A stretch of DNA of 64,000 bases from JBICHN01 sp043101845 (GCA_043101845.1 JBICHN010000002.1:310001-374000), one strand, 5' to 3'; positions 8,839 through 18,047 are shown, counted from the stretch's first letter. The notes: generated by a model from the sequence alone, not told the origin. Translations and numbers: made by a program.

Positions 8839-9807
8839 ATGTTCGTACGCCGTTCATCCCGGACGGGACGCGGGTTCACGCTCATCGAGCTGCTCGTCGT
8901 CATCTCCATCATCGCGTTGCTCATCGGGCTGCTCTTGCCGGCTCTGAGCCGCGCCCGCAGCGCTGCCCGCTCGACGCAGTGCCTCGCCCAGGAAAAGAAC
9001 ATGTTCAACGGGTGTGAGGTCTACTCGTCCGAGTTCGACGGCGTCATCGCCACCGGCATGCCGCCGGAGGTGATCTCGCGCGGAGGCCAGCGGATGATGG
9101 GCGGACGCCCGGACTTCAGCCCGACCTGGGGTCGCCTGTTCGGCTGGGAGGGCGGTGGCTCGACGATGCACTACGGTGTGATGCAGCGCTATTGGTTCAC
9201 CGGTCTCGCGAAGTACATCTCGGCGCAGGACGCGGACAAGGCGGTCTGGGACGATGTCTTCTTCTGCCCGGAGGACAATTTCTATAAGAGCCAGGCGTAC
9301 GAGATGCGGAACCAGTTCAATAACTTCATCCACCGCATCACCTACCTCATGAGCGACTCGGCGTTCTGGGATCCCTCGATGTTCACCGAGGCGAACCTTT
9401 CCGAGATCCTCGAAGCGGACCAGCTCTACAACGACGGCGAAGGTCGTGGCGCGACGAACGGCCCCGCCACCCGCGAAACCCCGGGCCGGCGCTATCTCCA
9501 GAAGGCCGAGATCACTTACCCGGACAAGAAGGTCTACATCTGGGAGACGAACGCGTATCACAGCGATTCACGCTACGGATACAATGTTCGCGGCCTGAAC
9601 GCGAATGCGCTCTTCTACGACGGCCACGCCGCGAAGACGACGCCCTCGCAGCATGAGGACTCCCCGAGCGACCCGCTCCTCCATGTGCCGATCCGCATGC
9701 AGATGGGCTGGACGCCGACGGCGCCCGAGGCCGACGACCCGCTCTACTACTACTTCGGCGCGACGCGCAACGGCATTCGAGGTCGCGACTTCGTCGAAGG
9801 CCAGTAA
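8839..9807 (+). CDS. type II pseudopilin-like protein (paralogue 1), DG-type C-terminus
   Basis: This 322-residue protein has a short basic leader (FVRRSSRTGR) and the prepilin cleavage site G/FTLIELLVV with glutamate at mature position 5, followed by one hydrophobic helix to LLPALSRAR. It should be processed by prepilin peptidase and held in or released from the inner membrane. The large globular part ends in a GLNANALFYDGHAAKTTP segment, the planctomycetal DG-type motif in which the usual histidine ten residues before the Asp is Arg. ATG at 8839 follows an AGAGGA sequence at seven bases. It is about 86% identical by eye to the next gene. Such proteins are very numerous in Planctomycetota and their individual roles are unknown. 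Confidence 0.9.
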   Translation: MFVRRSSRTGRGFTLIELLVVISIIALLIGLLLPALSRARSAARSTQCLAQEKNMFNGCEVYSSEFDGVIATGMPPEVISRGGQRMMGGRPDFSPTWGRLFGWEGGGSTMHYGVMQRYWFTGLAKYISAQDADKAVWDDVFFCPEDNFYKSQAYEMRNQFNNFIHRITYLMSDSAFWDPSMFTEANLSEILEADQLYNDGEGRGATNGPATRETPGRRYLQKAEITYPDKKVYIWETNAYHSDSRYGYNVRGLNANALFYDGHAAKTTPSQHEDSPSDPLLHVPIRMQMGWTPTAPEADDPLYYYFGATRNGIRGRDFVEGQ

Positions 9808-9862
9808 GGATTGCGATGTCTTGGCCCTCAGAAGTTGAGGGACCAGACGCTCAGAACGATTG

Positions 9863-9901
9863 AACACGCCTCCGGCGCCGCCGGGGGCGTGTTTCTTTTT
9901 T
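9863..9901 (+). terminator. rho-independent terminator of pseudopilin paralogue 1
   Basis: A 14-base stem (AACACGCCTCCGGC pairing with GCCGGGGGCGTGTT, one wobble) with a three-base loop, directly followed by TTCTTTTTT. It lies 55 bases after the stop codon at 9807. A related hairpin that begins with the same AACACGCC follows the second paralogue. Confidence 0.9.
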
Positions 9902-9976
9902 CCGGGACCGCGTTTCGATTCGCGACCGTTGTTTGGTCTCTGATCGGTCGGTCGGCGGATCCATTCGGATAGTGGG

Positions 9977-10005
9977 TTGGACCCGTAGCCCGATTCCCTT
10001 ATATT
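9977..10005 (+). promoter_or_regulatory. putative sigma-70-type promoter for pseudopilin paralogue 2
   Basis: TTGGAC and TATATT hexamers with a 17-base spacer, the best-looking promoter match in the window. It sits about 150 bases before the start codon at 10153, after the terminator of the first paralogue. Confidence 0.55.
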
Positions 10006-10152
10006 TGGATTGGCGAGCGGGACGCTATCGGTCCTGCCCCTGAGTGAAAGTGATCGTTGATCTGGTGTCCTCGCGTTGTTCATGGTCACTCGACCGCGCG
10101 AGGATACGGCCACTCGGTCGGTCGTCTCAGACCGATGGAAGGATGAAAAAGT

Positions 10153-11118
10153 ATGGCACGCACAGGTCTCCAGCGGAGAACGGGTTTCACGCTGATTGAG
10201 CTGCTGGTGGTCATTTCGATCATCGCGCTGCTCATCGGGCTCCTCCTGCCGGCGTTGAGCCGCGCACGAAGCGCCGCTCGAAGCACACAGTGCCTCGCCC
10301 AGGAGAAGAACATGTTCAACGGGTGCGAGGTGTACTCTTCGGAGTTTGACGGCGTCATCGCGACCGGTGTCCCTCCGGAGATCGTTTCGCGTGGAGGTCA
10401 GCGGATGATCGGCGGCCGCCCCGATTTCAATCCGCAGTGGTCGCGCCTCTTCGGCTGGGAATCCGGCGGATCAAACATGCACTACGGCGTGATGCAGCGC
10501 TACTGGTTCACCGGCCTGGCGAAGTACATCTCGGCGCAGGAAGCCGACAAGGCGGTCTGGGACGATGTGTTCTTCTGCCCCGACGACAACTATTACAAGA
10601 AGGAAGCGTACGAGATGCGGAACCAGTTCGACAACTGGATCCACCGCATCGCGTACCTCATGAGCGACACCGCATTCTGGGATCCGTCGATGTTTACTGA
10701 CGAGAACATCTCCGAGATCCTCGAACCTGACCAGCTCTTCAATGACGGTGAAGGGCGACCGGCAACGGAAGGACCCGCGACTCGCGACACCCCGGGCCGG
10801 CGTTACCTTCAGAAGGCGGAGATCACCTATCCCGACAAGAAGGTGTACATCTGGGAGACAAACGCGTACCACAGCGATTCGCGCTACGGGTACAACCTTC
10901 GCGGCCTGAACGCGAATGCGCTCTTCTTCGACGGTCACGCCGCGAAGACGACGCCCTCGCAGCATGAGGACACTCCGGACGATCCGTATCTGTACGTCAC
11001 GATGCGGATGCAGATGGGCTGGACGCCGCCGCCGCCGGAGGCCGATGACCCGATGCAGTACTACTTCGGCGCCACCCGGGACGGGATCCGAGGACGCGAC
11101 TTCATCGACGCCCAGTAA
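10153..11118 (+). CDS. type II pseudopilin-like protein (paralogue 2), DG-type C-terminus
   Basis: This 321-residue tandem paralogue of the preceding gene carries the same prepilin signal (RRTG/FTLIELLVV, Glu at position 5) and the same hydrophobic helix. Its C-terminal GLNANALFFDGHAAKTTP motif and its cysteine positions are also the same. By eye about 42 substitutions separate the two over about 306 aligned residues; many are conservative and they cluster around residues 60-100 and 190-220 and near the C-terminus. The start ATG is preceded by GGAAGGA at nine bases. It has its own promoter-like sequence and terminator, so it is probably expressed separately. The globular domain family is not one I can name. 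Confidence 0.9.
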   Translation: MARTGLQRRTGFTLIELLVVISIIALLIGLLLPALSRARSAARSTQCLAQEKNMFNGCEVYSSEFDGVIATGVPPEIVSRGGQRMIGGRPDFNPQWSRLFGWESGGSNMHYGVMQRYWFTGLAKYISAQEADKAVWDDVFFCPDDNYYKKEAYEMRNQFDNWIHRIAYLMSDTAFWDPSMFTDENISEILEPDQLFNDGEGRPATEGPATRDTPGRRYLQKAEITYPDKKVYIWETNAYHSDSRYGYNLRGLNANALFFDGHAAKTTPSQHEDTPDDPYLYVTMRMQMGWTPPPPEADDPMQYYFGATRDGIRGRDFIDAQ

Positions 11119-11144
11119 GTCCTGCTTCGACACCATTGAATCGA

Positions 11145-11181
11145 ACACGCCCACCCCCGCCGGGGTGGGCGTGTCATTTCT
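11145..11181 (+). terminator. terminator hairpin of pseudopilin paralogue 2
   Basis: A perfect 13-base stem (ACACGCCCACCCC with GGGGTGGGCGTGT) and a four-base loop, followed by a weak CATTTCT tract. The poor T-run lowers confidence, but the position 27 bases after the stop codon and the resemblance to the first paralogue's terminator support it. Confidence 0.7.
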
Positions 11182-11202
11182 ACGAGTGCGCGCTTTCCGC
11201 GA

Positions 11203-11637
11203 TCAGTCGTACCCGAGATCAGCGAGATCTTCTTCCTCGAGACCGAAGTGGTGACCGATCTCGTGGAGGAGGGTAATGCGAATCTCCTCCCGGACAATCG
11301 CGTCGGCGTCGTGCGACTCCCATCCACCGGCGAGATTGACGATGCCTTCGCGAAAGAGATAGATCTCTTCGGTCGCAGGTTCGTCCTCGATCGACCGCTC
11401 GGTCATTCCGAGTCCGCTGTGCAGCCCGCACAGTTCTCCCGCCACCGTTTCGAGATCGGCGTCGGGCTCCACGGCCCCGTCGTTGATCAGATCTTCGATG
11501 ATCCGCCTCGACGGCCGGTCATCAACAATGAGCGGCGCCTGCTCGAGCAGGTCGTGTACGCCGTCGGGTAACTCCGCGAGCGTCATTTCGAGAAGGGCGT
11601 CGAATCGCTCCCGTTCATCGTCCGTCAACGCGTGCAT
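11203..11637 (-). CDS. zincin-like metallopeptidase family protein
   Basis: This 144-residue protein of the small cytosolic zincin-like family has the motif LLHEIGHHFGLEEEDLADLGY near the C-terminus, where the HExxH plus following HFGL supply the zinc ligands. The N-terminal half (DDERERFDALLEMTLAELPDGV) also matches the family. Its length is typical (about 120-150). ATG at 11637 is chosen because upstream codons are not conserved-looking. It lies 13 bases after the typA stop codon and is probably co-transcribed with it. Peptidase activity has not been shown for most members, so the function is best left as predicted metallopeptidase. Confidence 0.8.
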   Translation of the reverse strand: MHALTDDERERFDALLEMTLAELPDGVHDLLEQAPLIVDDRPSRRIIEDLINDGAVEPDADLETVAGELCGLHSGLGMTERSIEDEPATEEIYLFREGIVNLAGGWESHDADAIVREEIRITLLHEIGHHFGLEEEDLADLGYD

Positions 11638-11650
11638 CCTCCGAACTGGC

Positions 11651-13486
11651 TCAGGCGCCCCGACGCTTCTCGCGTTTACGCTCATTTGCCGAGAGCAGGC
11701 GCTTCCGCAGCCGCACACCCTCGGGCGTGACCTCGACGAGTTCATCATCGTCGATGAATTCGAGGGCCATCTCAAGCGTCATCTCGCGCGGAGGCCGCAG
11801 GACCACGAGTTTGTCCGCGGACGCGGCCCGGATGTTCGTGAGCTTCCGGCCGCGAACGACATTGACCTCGAGATCGTTCTCGCGATTGTGCTCGCCGACG
11901 ATCTGACCGTCGTAAACCTGGTCGCCGGGTTTGACGAACATCACGCCTCGATCGGCAAGCCCATCGAGCGCGTAAGTTGTGACCTGGCCGGGTTCACTCG
12001 CGATGAGGGCGCCGCTCTGGCGTGACGGCACTTCGCCGCGCTTCGGCTCATAGCGAAGAAACACATGGCTCATGTTCGCCTCGCCGTTCGTCGCCGTGAG
12101 CATGCGCGTGCGGAGGCCGATGAGGCCGCGCGTCGGAATGTTGAACTCGAGAAACGAGCGACTCTGTACATTCTCCATGTTCTCGCAGACACCGCGTCGG
12201 GCGCCCACAAGCTCCATGACCGGGCCGATGGCGCTGGCGGGCGCGTCAACGACGAGCCGCTCGATCGGCTCGAGTTCTTCACCACGCTCGTTCGTGTGGA
12301 AGATGACGCGCGGCTTGCCGACCGTCATTTCGTATCCCTCGCGCCGCATGTTCTCGATGAGTACCGAGAGATGGAGCAGGCCACGCCCGGACACAAGGAA
12401 TTCCTCCGGTGTTTCGCCCGGTTCGACGCGCATCGCGACATTGCGCTGGCTCTCCTTCTCGAGCCGGTCGCGCAGGTGGCGGCTCGTGACAAACTTGCCG
12501 GACTTTCCGCCGGTCGGAGAGTCATTGACGCGGAACGCCATGCGAAGGGTCGGCTCTTCGACGCGGACGGGAGGCAGCGCCTCGGGCGATTCGGGATCCG
12601 CGATCGTCGCGCCGACGCCGACGGACTGGACGCCGAACACGGCGACGATGTCGCCCGCCGACGCCGAATCCACCTGAACGCGTCCGAGGCCGTCAAACGA
12701 ATAGAGGCCGCCCACCTTTTCGCGATGGTGCGCGCCGTGCCGATCGATCACGATGATCGGATCGCCGATCTCGATGCGGCCGGCGAAGACGCGACCGATC
12801 CCGATTCGTCCGACATAGTCGTTGTGATCCAGCGTCGTAATCAGGAGTTGGAGCGGCGCTTCACTCTTTCCCTCGGGCGCCGGCACGAAGTCGCGGATGA
12901 CATCAAACAGGGCGCGGATGTCGTTCGCTGGAGTGTCGGGGTCGCGGGACGCCCAGCCGTTGACTCCGGAGGCGTAGACGACCGGGAACTCAAGCGCCGC
13001 GTCGTCCGCCCCGAGGTCGATGAAGAGATCGAGCACTTCGTCAACCACTTCCGGGGCGCGGGCGTCCGGACGGTCCATCTTATTGATGACCACGATCGGA
13101 CGGAGGCCGGCTTCAAAGGCCTTCCGCAGCACGAAGTTCGTCTGTGGCATCGGCCCTTCGAACGCGTCGACGAGGAGAAGACACCCGTCGGCGAGCCGAA
13201 GCACGCGCTCGACCTCGCCACCAAAGTCAGCGTGACCCGGCGTATCGATCAGATTGATCTTGAGGTCATCGAGGCGGATGGCGCAGTTCTTTGAGAGAAT
13301 CGTGATACCGCGTTCACGCTCGATGTCATTTGAGTCGAGAATCCGCTCGCCCTTAAGCTCCGCCTGCCGGAACTGGCCGCATTGGCGAAGCATCTGGTCA
13401 ACCAGCGTCGTCTTGCCGTGGTCGACATGGGCAATGATCGCGATGTTGCGGATTTTCTCCGCGACGGGAGTCATCATGGTCGTCAT
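11651..13486 (-). CDS. typA: ribosome-associated GTPase TypA/BipA
   Basis: This translational GTPase of the EF-G superfamily, 611 residues long, acts on the 70S ribosome and in 50S assembly and stress adaptation. G1 is AHVDHGKTTL, switch I carries RERGITI, G3 is DTPGHADFGGEV and G4 is NKMDR; the C-terminus has the BipA-specific block GLIGLRTRMLTATNGE. Length fits the family (about 605-615). ATG at 13486 is chosen as the nearest start to the conserved NIAIIAHVDHG; an ATG at 13477 is equally possible, and there is no clear Shine-Dalgarno sequence. It heads a two-gene unit with the zincin-like gene. Confidence 0.96.
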   Translation of the reverse strand: MTTMMTPVAEKIRNIAIIAHVDHGKTTLVDQMLRQCGQFRQAELKGERILDSNDIERERGITILSKNCAIRLDDLKINLIDTPGHADFGGEVERVLRLADGCLLLVDAFEGPMPQTNFVLRKAFEAGLRPIVVINKMDRPDARAPEVVDEVLDLFIDLGADDAALEFPVVYASGVNGWASRDPDTPANDIRALFDVIRDFVPAPEGKSEAPLQLLITTLDHNDYVGRIGIGRVFAGRIEIGDPIIVIDRHGAHHREKVGGLYSFDGLGRVQVDSASAGDIVAVFGVQSVGVGATIADPESPEALPPVRVEEPTLRMAFRVNDSPTGGKSGKFVTSRHLRDRLEKESQRNVAMRVEPGETPEEFLVSGRGLLHLSVLIENMRREGYEMTVGKPRVIFHTNERGEELEPIERLVVDAPASAIGPVMELVGARRGVCENMENVQSRSFLEFNIPTRGLIGLRTRMLTATNGEANMSHVFLRYEPKRGEVPSRQSGALIASEPGQVTTYALDGLADRGVMFVKPGDQVYDGQIVGEHNRENDLEVNVVRGRKLTNIRAASADKLVVLRPPREMTLEMALEFIDDDELVEVTPEGVRLRKRLLSANERKREKRRGA

Positions 13487-13631
13487 ACGTATCGGTTCGC
13501 GCGGGGGACTTGCCGGATCCATTCTGCCGAAGGACCAGCGGTGGATCGCCGACGGTCAGAGCCGGCGTCGCCGACTCAACGCGGACCGTCCGCGGTCGTA
13601 GATCATAGGAGGGGCCGGCAGGCAGTTCCCT

Positions 13632-15557
13632 TCAGTTGAACACCGTAGAGTTCACATTCGACGCGGCACAGGATCCGAGCGCGATCGCCTGGCTGAAGAT
13701 GCGAACTCCGGCCGCCGCCGCGGGAGCGAAGCCCGAAACGGTCGCCGACCCCGAGCCATCGGCGGGAACGACTCCGACGAGGGTCGGCGACGCCAGGGCG
13801 GTCCAGAGTTCCGGGCATGCTCCGATGCTCGACGCCTCGTCGAGGCTGGTCGAGTACGCGAACGCGACCCGTTCACCCGGGTCGGCCCCGTGCGCGCGAA
13901 GCGTATTGATCTCGCCGGCGCGACCCGGTTCGACCGGCTCGAGGACGAGCCCGCTCCCGACCGCCGTGGCGAAATCCCAGGACGCCGACTGCGCGAAGTC
14001 GTCATCGACATAATCGACGCGAATCCGATCTCCGGGCGCGGCCTGGAGAAGGCCATCCTCGACGCGGCTTGCGTCGAACGGCGTCGACGACAACGCGATA
14101 CCCTCGCCAGTCTGGAAGAACCCCGAGTTCGCGGAACTCTCCTCGAGTTCGAGCGTCTCGATGTCCCCCGTGGTCTCGCTGCGAAGCGTGACCGTGACGC
14201 GGTCGATGGCGCCGGGTTGATCGTTCTCATCGAGGTCATTGACCGTAACGAAGAGCCGATCGTTGTCGAGCGTGAACTGCTCGACCCGCTCGCCGACGCC
14301 GTTCATCAGATTGACATTGAGCAGGTATTCATAGAACGAGAGGACATAAAGTGGTCCCTCATCGAGCAGCGAACTTCTCGTGCGCACGCCGTCGGAGGTC
14401 TCCGGTGTGTGGATATCGATATTGAACTGTTCGAAGAGGCAATAGCGGGCCATGCCGATTGTCGCGCCGTTCTCACGGAAATCGCGCTCGCGACGCCATG
14501 GATTCAAGTCCTCCTGCAGTTCGAAGAAGGTCTGCTGATTCGAGTAGTAATTCAGCGGTACGAATGACGGACGGCAGTCAAGACAGAACCGGTAGCCGGA
14601 GAAGCTGCAATCCCAGCAGCCGTGGAGATCGACCGCCTGCGCGAACATCGACTGCGCCTGAAGGACTTCGATGTCCGCGTGAACATGGCGCGTCTCCCAC
14701 TCTTCATCAGGGCCGCTACCCGAGTCGTTCCATTCGCGGTTCAGATCGATCCCATTCCGGTTGTGGCGTTCTCCCCACTGGCCGGCCTCGACTCCGTCCG
14801 GATTGATCATGGGATAGATCGTGAACCGAAAGCGCTCGAGGAGATCGTCCGGCCGCAGGCCGGGCTGATAGTCACCGAGAATGAAGTCGATTGCTCCCTC
14901 GAGAATGTGGTTCGATGCGAATTCGTTGCCGTGCTGACGGGACAGAATGAGAACCGGCGTCTTGTCGTCGTCCGGAACGGTCGCATCTGAAATGGTGACT
15001 TTATAGATCGGCCGGTCGATGTCCGGCCGGTTCTGGTAACTCCAGCCGATGACCTCGACGGTCACTCGCGGATCGGCGTCGATCGAAGTGAGGTGGTCTT
15101 CAAGGCGCTCGAGGTCGTAGTACTCGACCCCCTCGGGCGCGGGCGGCGGGGGCGCCAGGCGGATGACCGCATGGTCGCTTTCGAAGGTCTGTCGCAGCCT
15201 GAGGGCTCCGTCAACCTGCGACACTTCAGCTACGGATCGCCACCGAAACTCTCCCTCGGTGTATTCCGGCGCGACGCCTCGAGGCGCTCCGTGCACGATC
15301 ACGGTAATCGGCCCGGCGTTCCCGGCGTTCCGGATCGCAAACTCGAACTCGCTCGCCGAGACACCGGGACGCGCGAAGAGATCGAACGCGCGCCCGTCGT
15401 CTCTGGGGCGAACGGTAAAGGCGTCGCCCGACTCGCTGTAGTCGAGGATGCCGATGGGCTCGGACCCCGCAAGAGCGGTTGTGCCACCGATGAGACTCAG
15501 GGTGGCCGCAATCACGGCCAGTGTGTGGCGAGCTCGTCGTCGAGCCAGGATCGTCAT
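13632..15557 (-). CDS. secreted M14 family zinc carboxypeptidase with shared C-terminal domain
   Basis: This 641-residue protein has a signal peptide (residues 1-30, ending TTALAG). A presumed beta-sandwich region of about 100 residues follows, then an M14 catalytic domain. Zinc ligands are H209 and E212 (RQHGNE) and H312 (VDLHGCWDC), and the substrate-binding NPDG, RHNRNGIDLNREW segments are intact. After the catalytic domain there is a beta-rich region (LFVTVNDLDENDQPGAID, about residue 430 on) and then the roughly 105-residue C-terminal domain found in several other secreted proteins here (EPVEPGRAGEINTL ... CAASN). ATG at 15557 follows GGAG at eight bases. The gene is monocistronic as far as can be seen. 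It probably trims extracellular peptides. Confidence 0.85.
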   Translation of the reverse strand: MTILARRRARHTLAVIAATLSLIGGTTALAGSEPIGILDYSESGDAFTVRPRDDGRAFDLFARPGVSASEFEFAIRNAGNAGPITVIVHGAPRGVAPEYTEGEFRWRSVAEVSQVDGALRLRQTFESDHAVIRLAPPPPAPEGVEYYDLERLEDHLTSIDADPRVTVEVIGWSYQNRPDIDRPIYKVTISDATVPDDDKTPVLILSRQHGNEFASNHILEGAIDFILGDYQPGLRPDDLLERFRFTIYPMINPDGVEAGQWGERHNRNGIDLNREWNDSGSGPDEEWETRHVHADIEVLQAQSMFAQAVDLHGCWDCSFSGYRFCLDCRPSFVPLNYYSNQQTFFELQEDLNPWRRERDFRENGATIGMARYCLFEQFNIDIHTPETSDGVRTRSSLLDEGPLYVLSFYEYLLNVNLMNGVGERVEQFTLDNDRLFVTVNDLDENDQPGAIDRVTVTLRSETTGDIETLELEESSANSGFFQTGEGIALSSTPFDASRVEDGLLQAAPGDRIRVDYVDDDFAQSASWDFATAVGSGLVLEPVEPGRAGEINTLRAHGADPGERVAFAYSTSLDEASSIGACPELWTALASPTLVGVVPADGSGSATVSGFAPAAAAGVRIFSQAIALGSCAASNVNSTVFN

Positions 15558-15743
15558 TGGTCTGCTCCAGATGGCCGCCCCCACGGCGACGCCCGTTGAG
15601 CGTCCGATGGGCAGTGTACCGGTGGCCCCTCACGACCGATAGCGGTTTCTCGCGGCGGGCTTGGGGTCGCGTCTCGTTTTTTGGCCGGATGGAGAGGATT
15701 TTCGTGCGGCGGGGCCCCCGGAATGGTGTACACTTTCCCGGTG

Positions 15744-15757
15744 GTAAAGCGGTTTAC
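15744..15757. promoter_or_regulatory. LacI-type operator candidate upstream of secreted GH13 gene
   Basis: GTAAAGCGGTTTAC is a 14-base near-palindrome (two mismatches) with a central CG, the pattern bound by LacI/GalR-family sugar repressors. It lies about 85 bases before the GH13 start codon and about 10 bases after a TACACT sequence (15729-15734) that could be a -10 element, so a bound repressor would block initiation. No regulator gene of this family is in the window. Confidence 0.4.
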
Positions 15758-15840
15758 TTGGCGCCGCGTCACGGTGTGAGAGTCGGTCAGGCGTCACCGT
15801 ACCCATTCTCAATTCGCTCGATCCTGAGAGGCCGGAACTG

Positions 15841-18030
15841 ATGAAGTTGATTCGTTCGAGCCGTCGTCGCGCCGCAGGCGCTCTTTGCCTGCTCTCACTG
15901 CTCCTGATCGGTTCCGCCGATGTGGCGCTGAGCCAGACTCGACTCGACGACGGCCGCGCGTACCGGGACGATGTGCCGGCGGGCGGATGGGATTACTACT
16001 ACATCGATGTGCAGGACTGGCATTCGTGGGTCGGGTTCCGTCTGTATTCGATGGAGGGCAATCCCGACATCTATGTCAAAGCGGGGTCGATACCCACACT
16101 CGACGACTGGGACTTTCGACCCCGTCTCAATTCGCGTAACGAGTACGTCTTCGTTCGCGAATCGACGAATCCCGCGATCGAGTCGGAGCGGTATTTCGTC
16201 GGTGTCTATGGCCGCACTGCCGCCGACTACTTCGTGGGCGGGAAGCGCTTTCAGGAATCGTCGACGCGCCCGGGCATGGGCTCCATCCCGTACAACGGAG
16301 GTGTGACCTTCCGAGTGTGGGCGCCGAACGCCGACGAGGTGCGCGTCGCGGGAGAGTTCAATGGATGGAACTCGAACGAACCCACGCTCGTCGCCGAAGG
16401 CGAAGGCTATTGGTCGCTCGACTACCGGAACGCGCGCGTCAACGACGAATACAAGTATGTCATCAAGAATGGATCGAACATTCTCTGGAAGGTCGATCCG
16501 CGAACCGAGGAAGTCGTCAATTCGGTCGGCAACGGCGTCGTCTTCGACCCGGCGTTCAACTGGTCCGACGGCGGCTTTCAGATGCCGAACTGGAATGAGC
16601 TCGTCATCTACGAGATGCATGTCGGCACGCTGAACGACACGCCCGGAGGTCGTCCCGGCGATCTGGACGACGCCATCGCGAAGCTCGACCATCTTGCGGA
16701 CCTTGGCGTCAATGCGGTCAAGGTCATGCCCATCAATGAGTTCCCCGGCGACTTCTCCTGGGGCTACAACCAGTCGTATCCCTTCAGCGTCGAGTCGATC
16801 TACGGCGGACCGAAGGCGTTCAAGCGATTCGTGAACGAGGCGCATCGGCGCGGTATCGCGGTTCTGCTCGATGTCGTCTACAACCATTGGGGCCCGAACG
16901 ATCTCGACCTCTGGCGTTTTGACGGGTGGCATCAGGGCCCATGGGGCGGAATCTATTTCTACAACGACAGTCGCGCGAGTACGCCGTGGGGTGACACCAG
17001 GCCCGACTTCGGTCGTGGTGAGGTTCGACAGTTCATCCGTGACAATGTTGTGATGTGGCTCACCGATTTCCATGTCGACGGGCTGCGTGTCGACTCGACG
17101 CTCAACATTCGTTCACATTCTGGAGGCGATCTGCCTGAAGGCTGGAGTCTTCTGCAGTGGATCAACGACGAGATCGACCGTCTGATGCCCTGGAAGATCG
17201 CGATCGCCGAGGACATGCAGAACAACGAATGGATCACGAAGTCGACCGGCGCTGGCGGCGCCGGCTTTGATAGTCAGTGGGACGCGCAGTTCGTCCATCC
17301 CGTTCGAGCCGCACTCGAGGCCGCGGATGACAACAGCCGTGATATGTGGTCGGTGCGCGACGCGATCAGTCACTACTACAACGGCGACGCGTTTGACCGC
17401 GTGATTTACACCGAGTCGCACGACGAGGTCGCGAACGGCCGTACCCGGGTTCCGGAGGCGATCTGGCCCGGAAACGCGGGGAGCTGGTACTCGCGGAAGC
17501 GCTCGACGCTCGGCGCCGTCCTTGTCATGACCTCCCCCGGAATTCCGATGATCTTCCAGGGCCAGGAGATACTCGAAGACGGCTGGTTCGCCGACACCGA
17601 TCCCGTGGACTGGTCGAAACTGAACACCTACTCGGGTATCCACCAACTCTACAAGGATCTCATTCGTCTCCGTCGAAACTGGTACGACCACACGCGAGGT
17701 CTGCGCGGGAACCATCTCAATGTGTTTCATGTGAACAACAGTGAGAAGATGATCGCGTTTCATCGCTGGGATCAGGGCGGCGCGGGCGACGATGTCATCG
17801 TGGTCTGCAACTTCCGGAACCGCATTCAGAACGGTTACCGTATCGGACTTCCGGGCCCCGGGGTGTGGTCCGTCCGATTCAACAGTGACTGGGATGGATA
17901 CTCACCGGACTACGACAACTTCTTCACACCCGATGTCACGGCCGAGGCGATTCCCTACGACGGCATGCCGTACAGCGGTGTCGTCGACATCGCTCCATAC
18001 ACGGCGGTTCTGCTCTCGCAGGACAACTGA
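15841..18030 (+). CDS. secreted GH13 alpha-glucan-active enzyme, branching-enzyme type
   Basis: This 729-residue exported protein has a signal peptide (residues 1-31), a beta-sandwich N-terminal region (about 34-137, resembling a bacterial prepeptidase-type domain), a CBM48 module (about 152-230, VTFRVWAPNADEVRVAGEFN), and a GH13 barrel. Catalytic motifs are DVVYNH (344-349), GLRVD with nucleophile D418, acid/base E457 in AIAED, and SHDEVANG with D528. The SHDEV form is typical of 1,4-alpha-glucan branching enzymes rather than alpha-amylases. The C-terminal beta domain ends the protein. A secreted branching-like enzyme would act on extracellular or periplasmic starch-type polymers; hydrolytic activity instead is possible. 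It converges on the histidine kinase gene. Confidence 0.88.
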   Translation: MKLIRSSRRRAAGALCLLSLLLIGSADVALSQTRLDDGRAYRDDVPAGGWDYYYIDVQDWHSWVGFRLYSMEGNPDIYVKAGSIPTLDDWDFRPRLNSRNEYVFVRESTNPAIESERYFVGVYGRTAADYFVGGKRFQESSTRPGMGSIPYNGGVTFRVWAPNADEVRVAGEFNGWNSNEPTLVAEGEGYWSLDYRNARVNDEYKYVIKNGSNILWKVDPRTEEVVNSVGNGVVFDPAFNWSDGGFQMPNWNELVIYEMHVGTLNDTPGGRPGDLDDAIAKLDHLADLGVNAVKVMPINEFPGDFSWGYNQSYPFSVESIYGGPKAFKRFVNEAHRRGIAVLLDVVYNHWGPNDLDLWRFDGWHQGPWGGIYFYNDSRASTPWGDTRPDFGRGEVRQFIRDNVVMWLTDFHVDGLRVDSTLNIRSHSGGDLPEGWSLLQWINDEIDRLMPWKIAIAEDMQNNEWITKSTGAGGAGFDSQWDAQFVHPVRAALEAADDNSRDMWSVRDAISHYYNGDAFDRVIYTESHDEVANGRTRVPEAIWPGNAGSWYSRKRSTLGAVLVMTSPGIPMIFQGQEILEDGWFADTDPVDWSKLNTYSGIHQLYKDLIRLRRNWYDHTRGLRGNHLNVFHVNNSEKMIAFHRWDQGGAGDDVIVVCNFRNRIQNGYRIGLPGPGVWSVRFNSDWDGYSPDYDNFFTPDVTAEAIPYDGMPYSGVVDIAPYTAVLLSQDN

Positions 18031-18047
18031 TCCTCATGCGGCGGTGA

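Larger units (their letters stand above)
9808..10152. other. intergenic region between the two pseudopilin genes
   Basis: About 345 bases that contain a strong rho-independent terminator just after the first gene and a promoter-like sequence further on (both listed separately). No coding capacity was recognised. The two paralogues therefore appear to be transcribed independently despite being adjacent. Confidence 0.6.

Noticed and set aside
12065..13294. Long open frame of about 400 codons opposite typA
   Set aside because: It mirrors the typA codons on the other strand, has no recognisable domain and no ribosome binding site; typical shadow frame of high-GC DNA.
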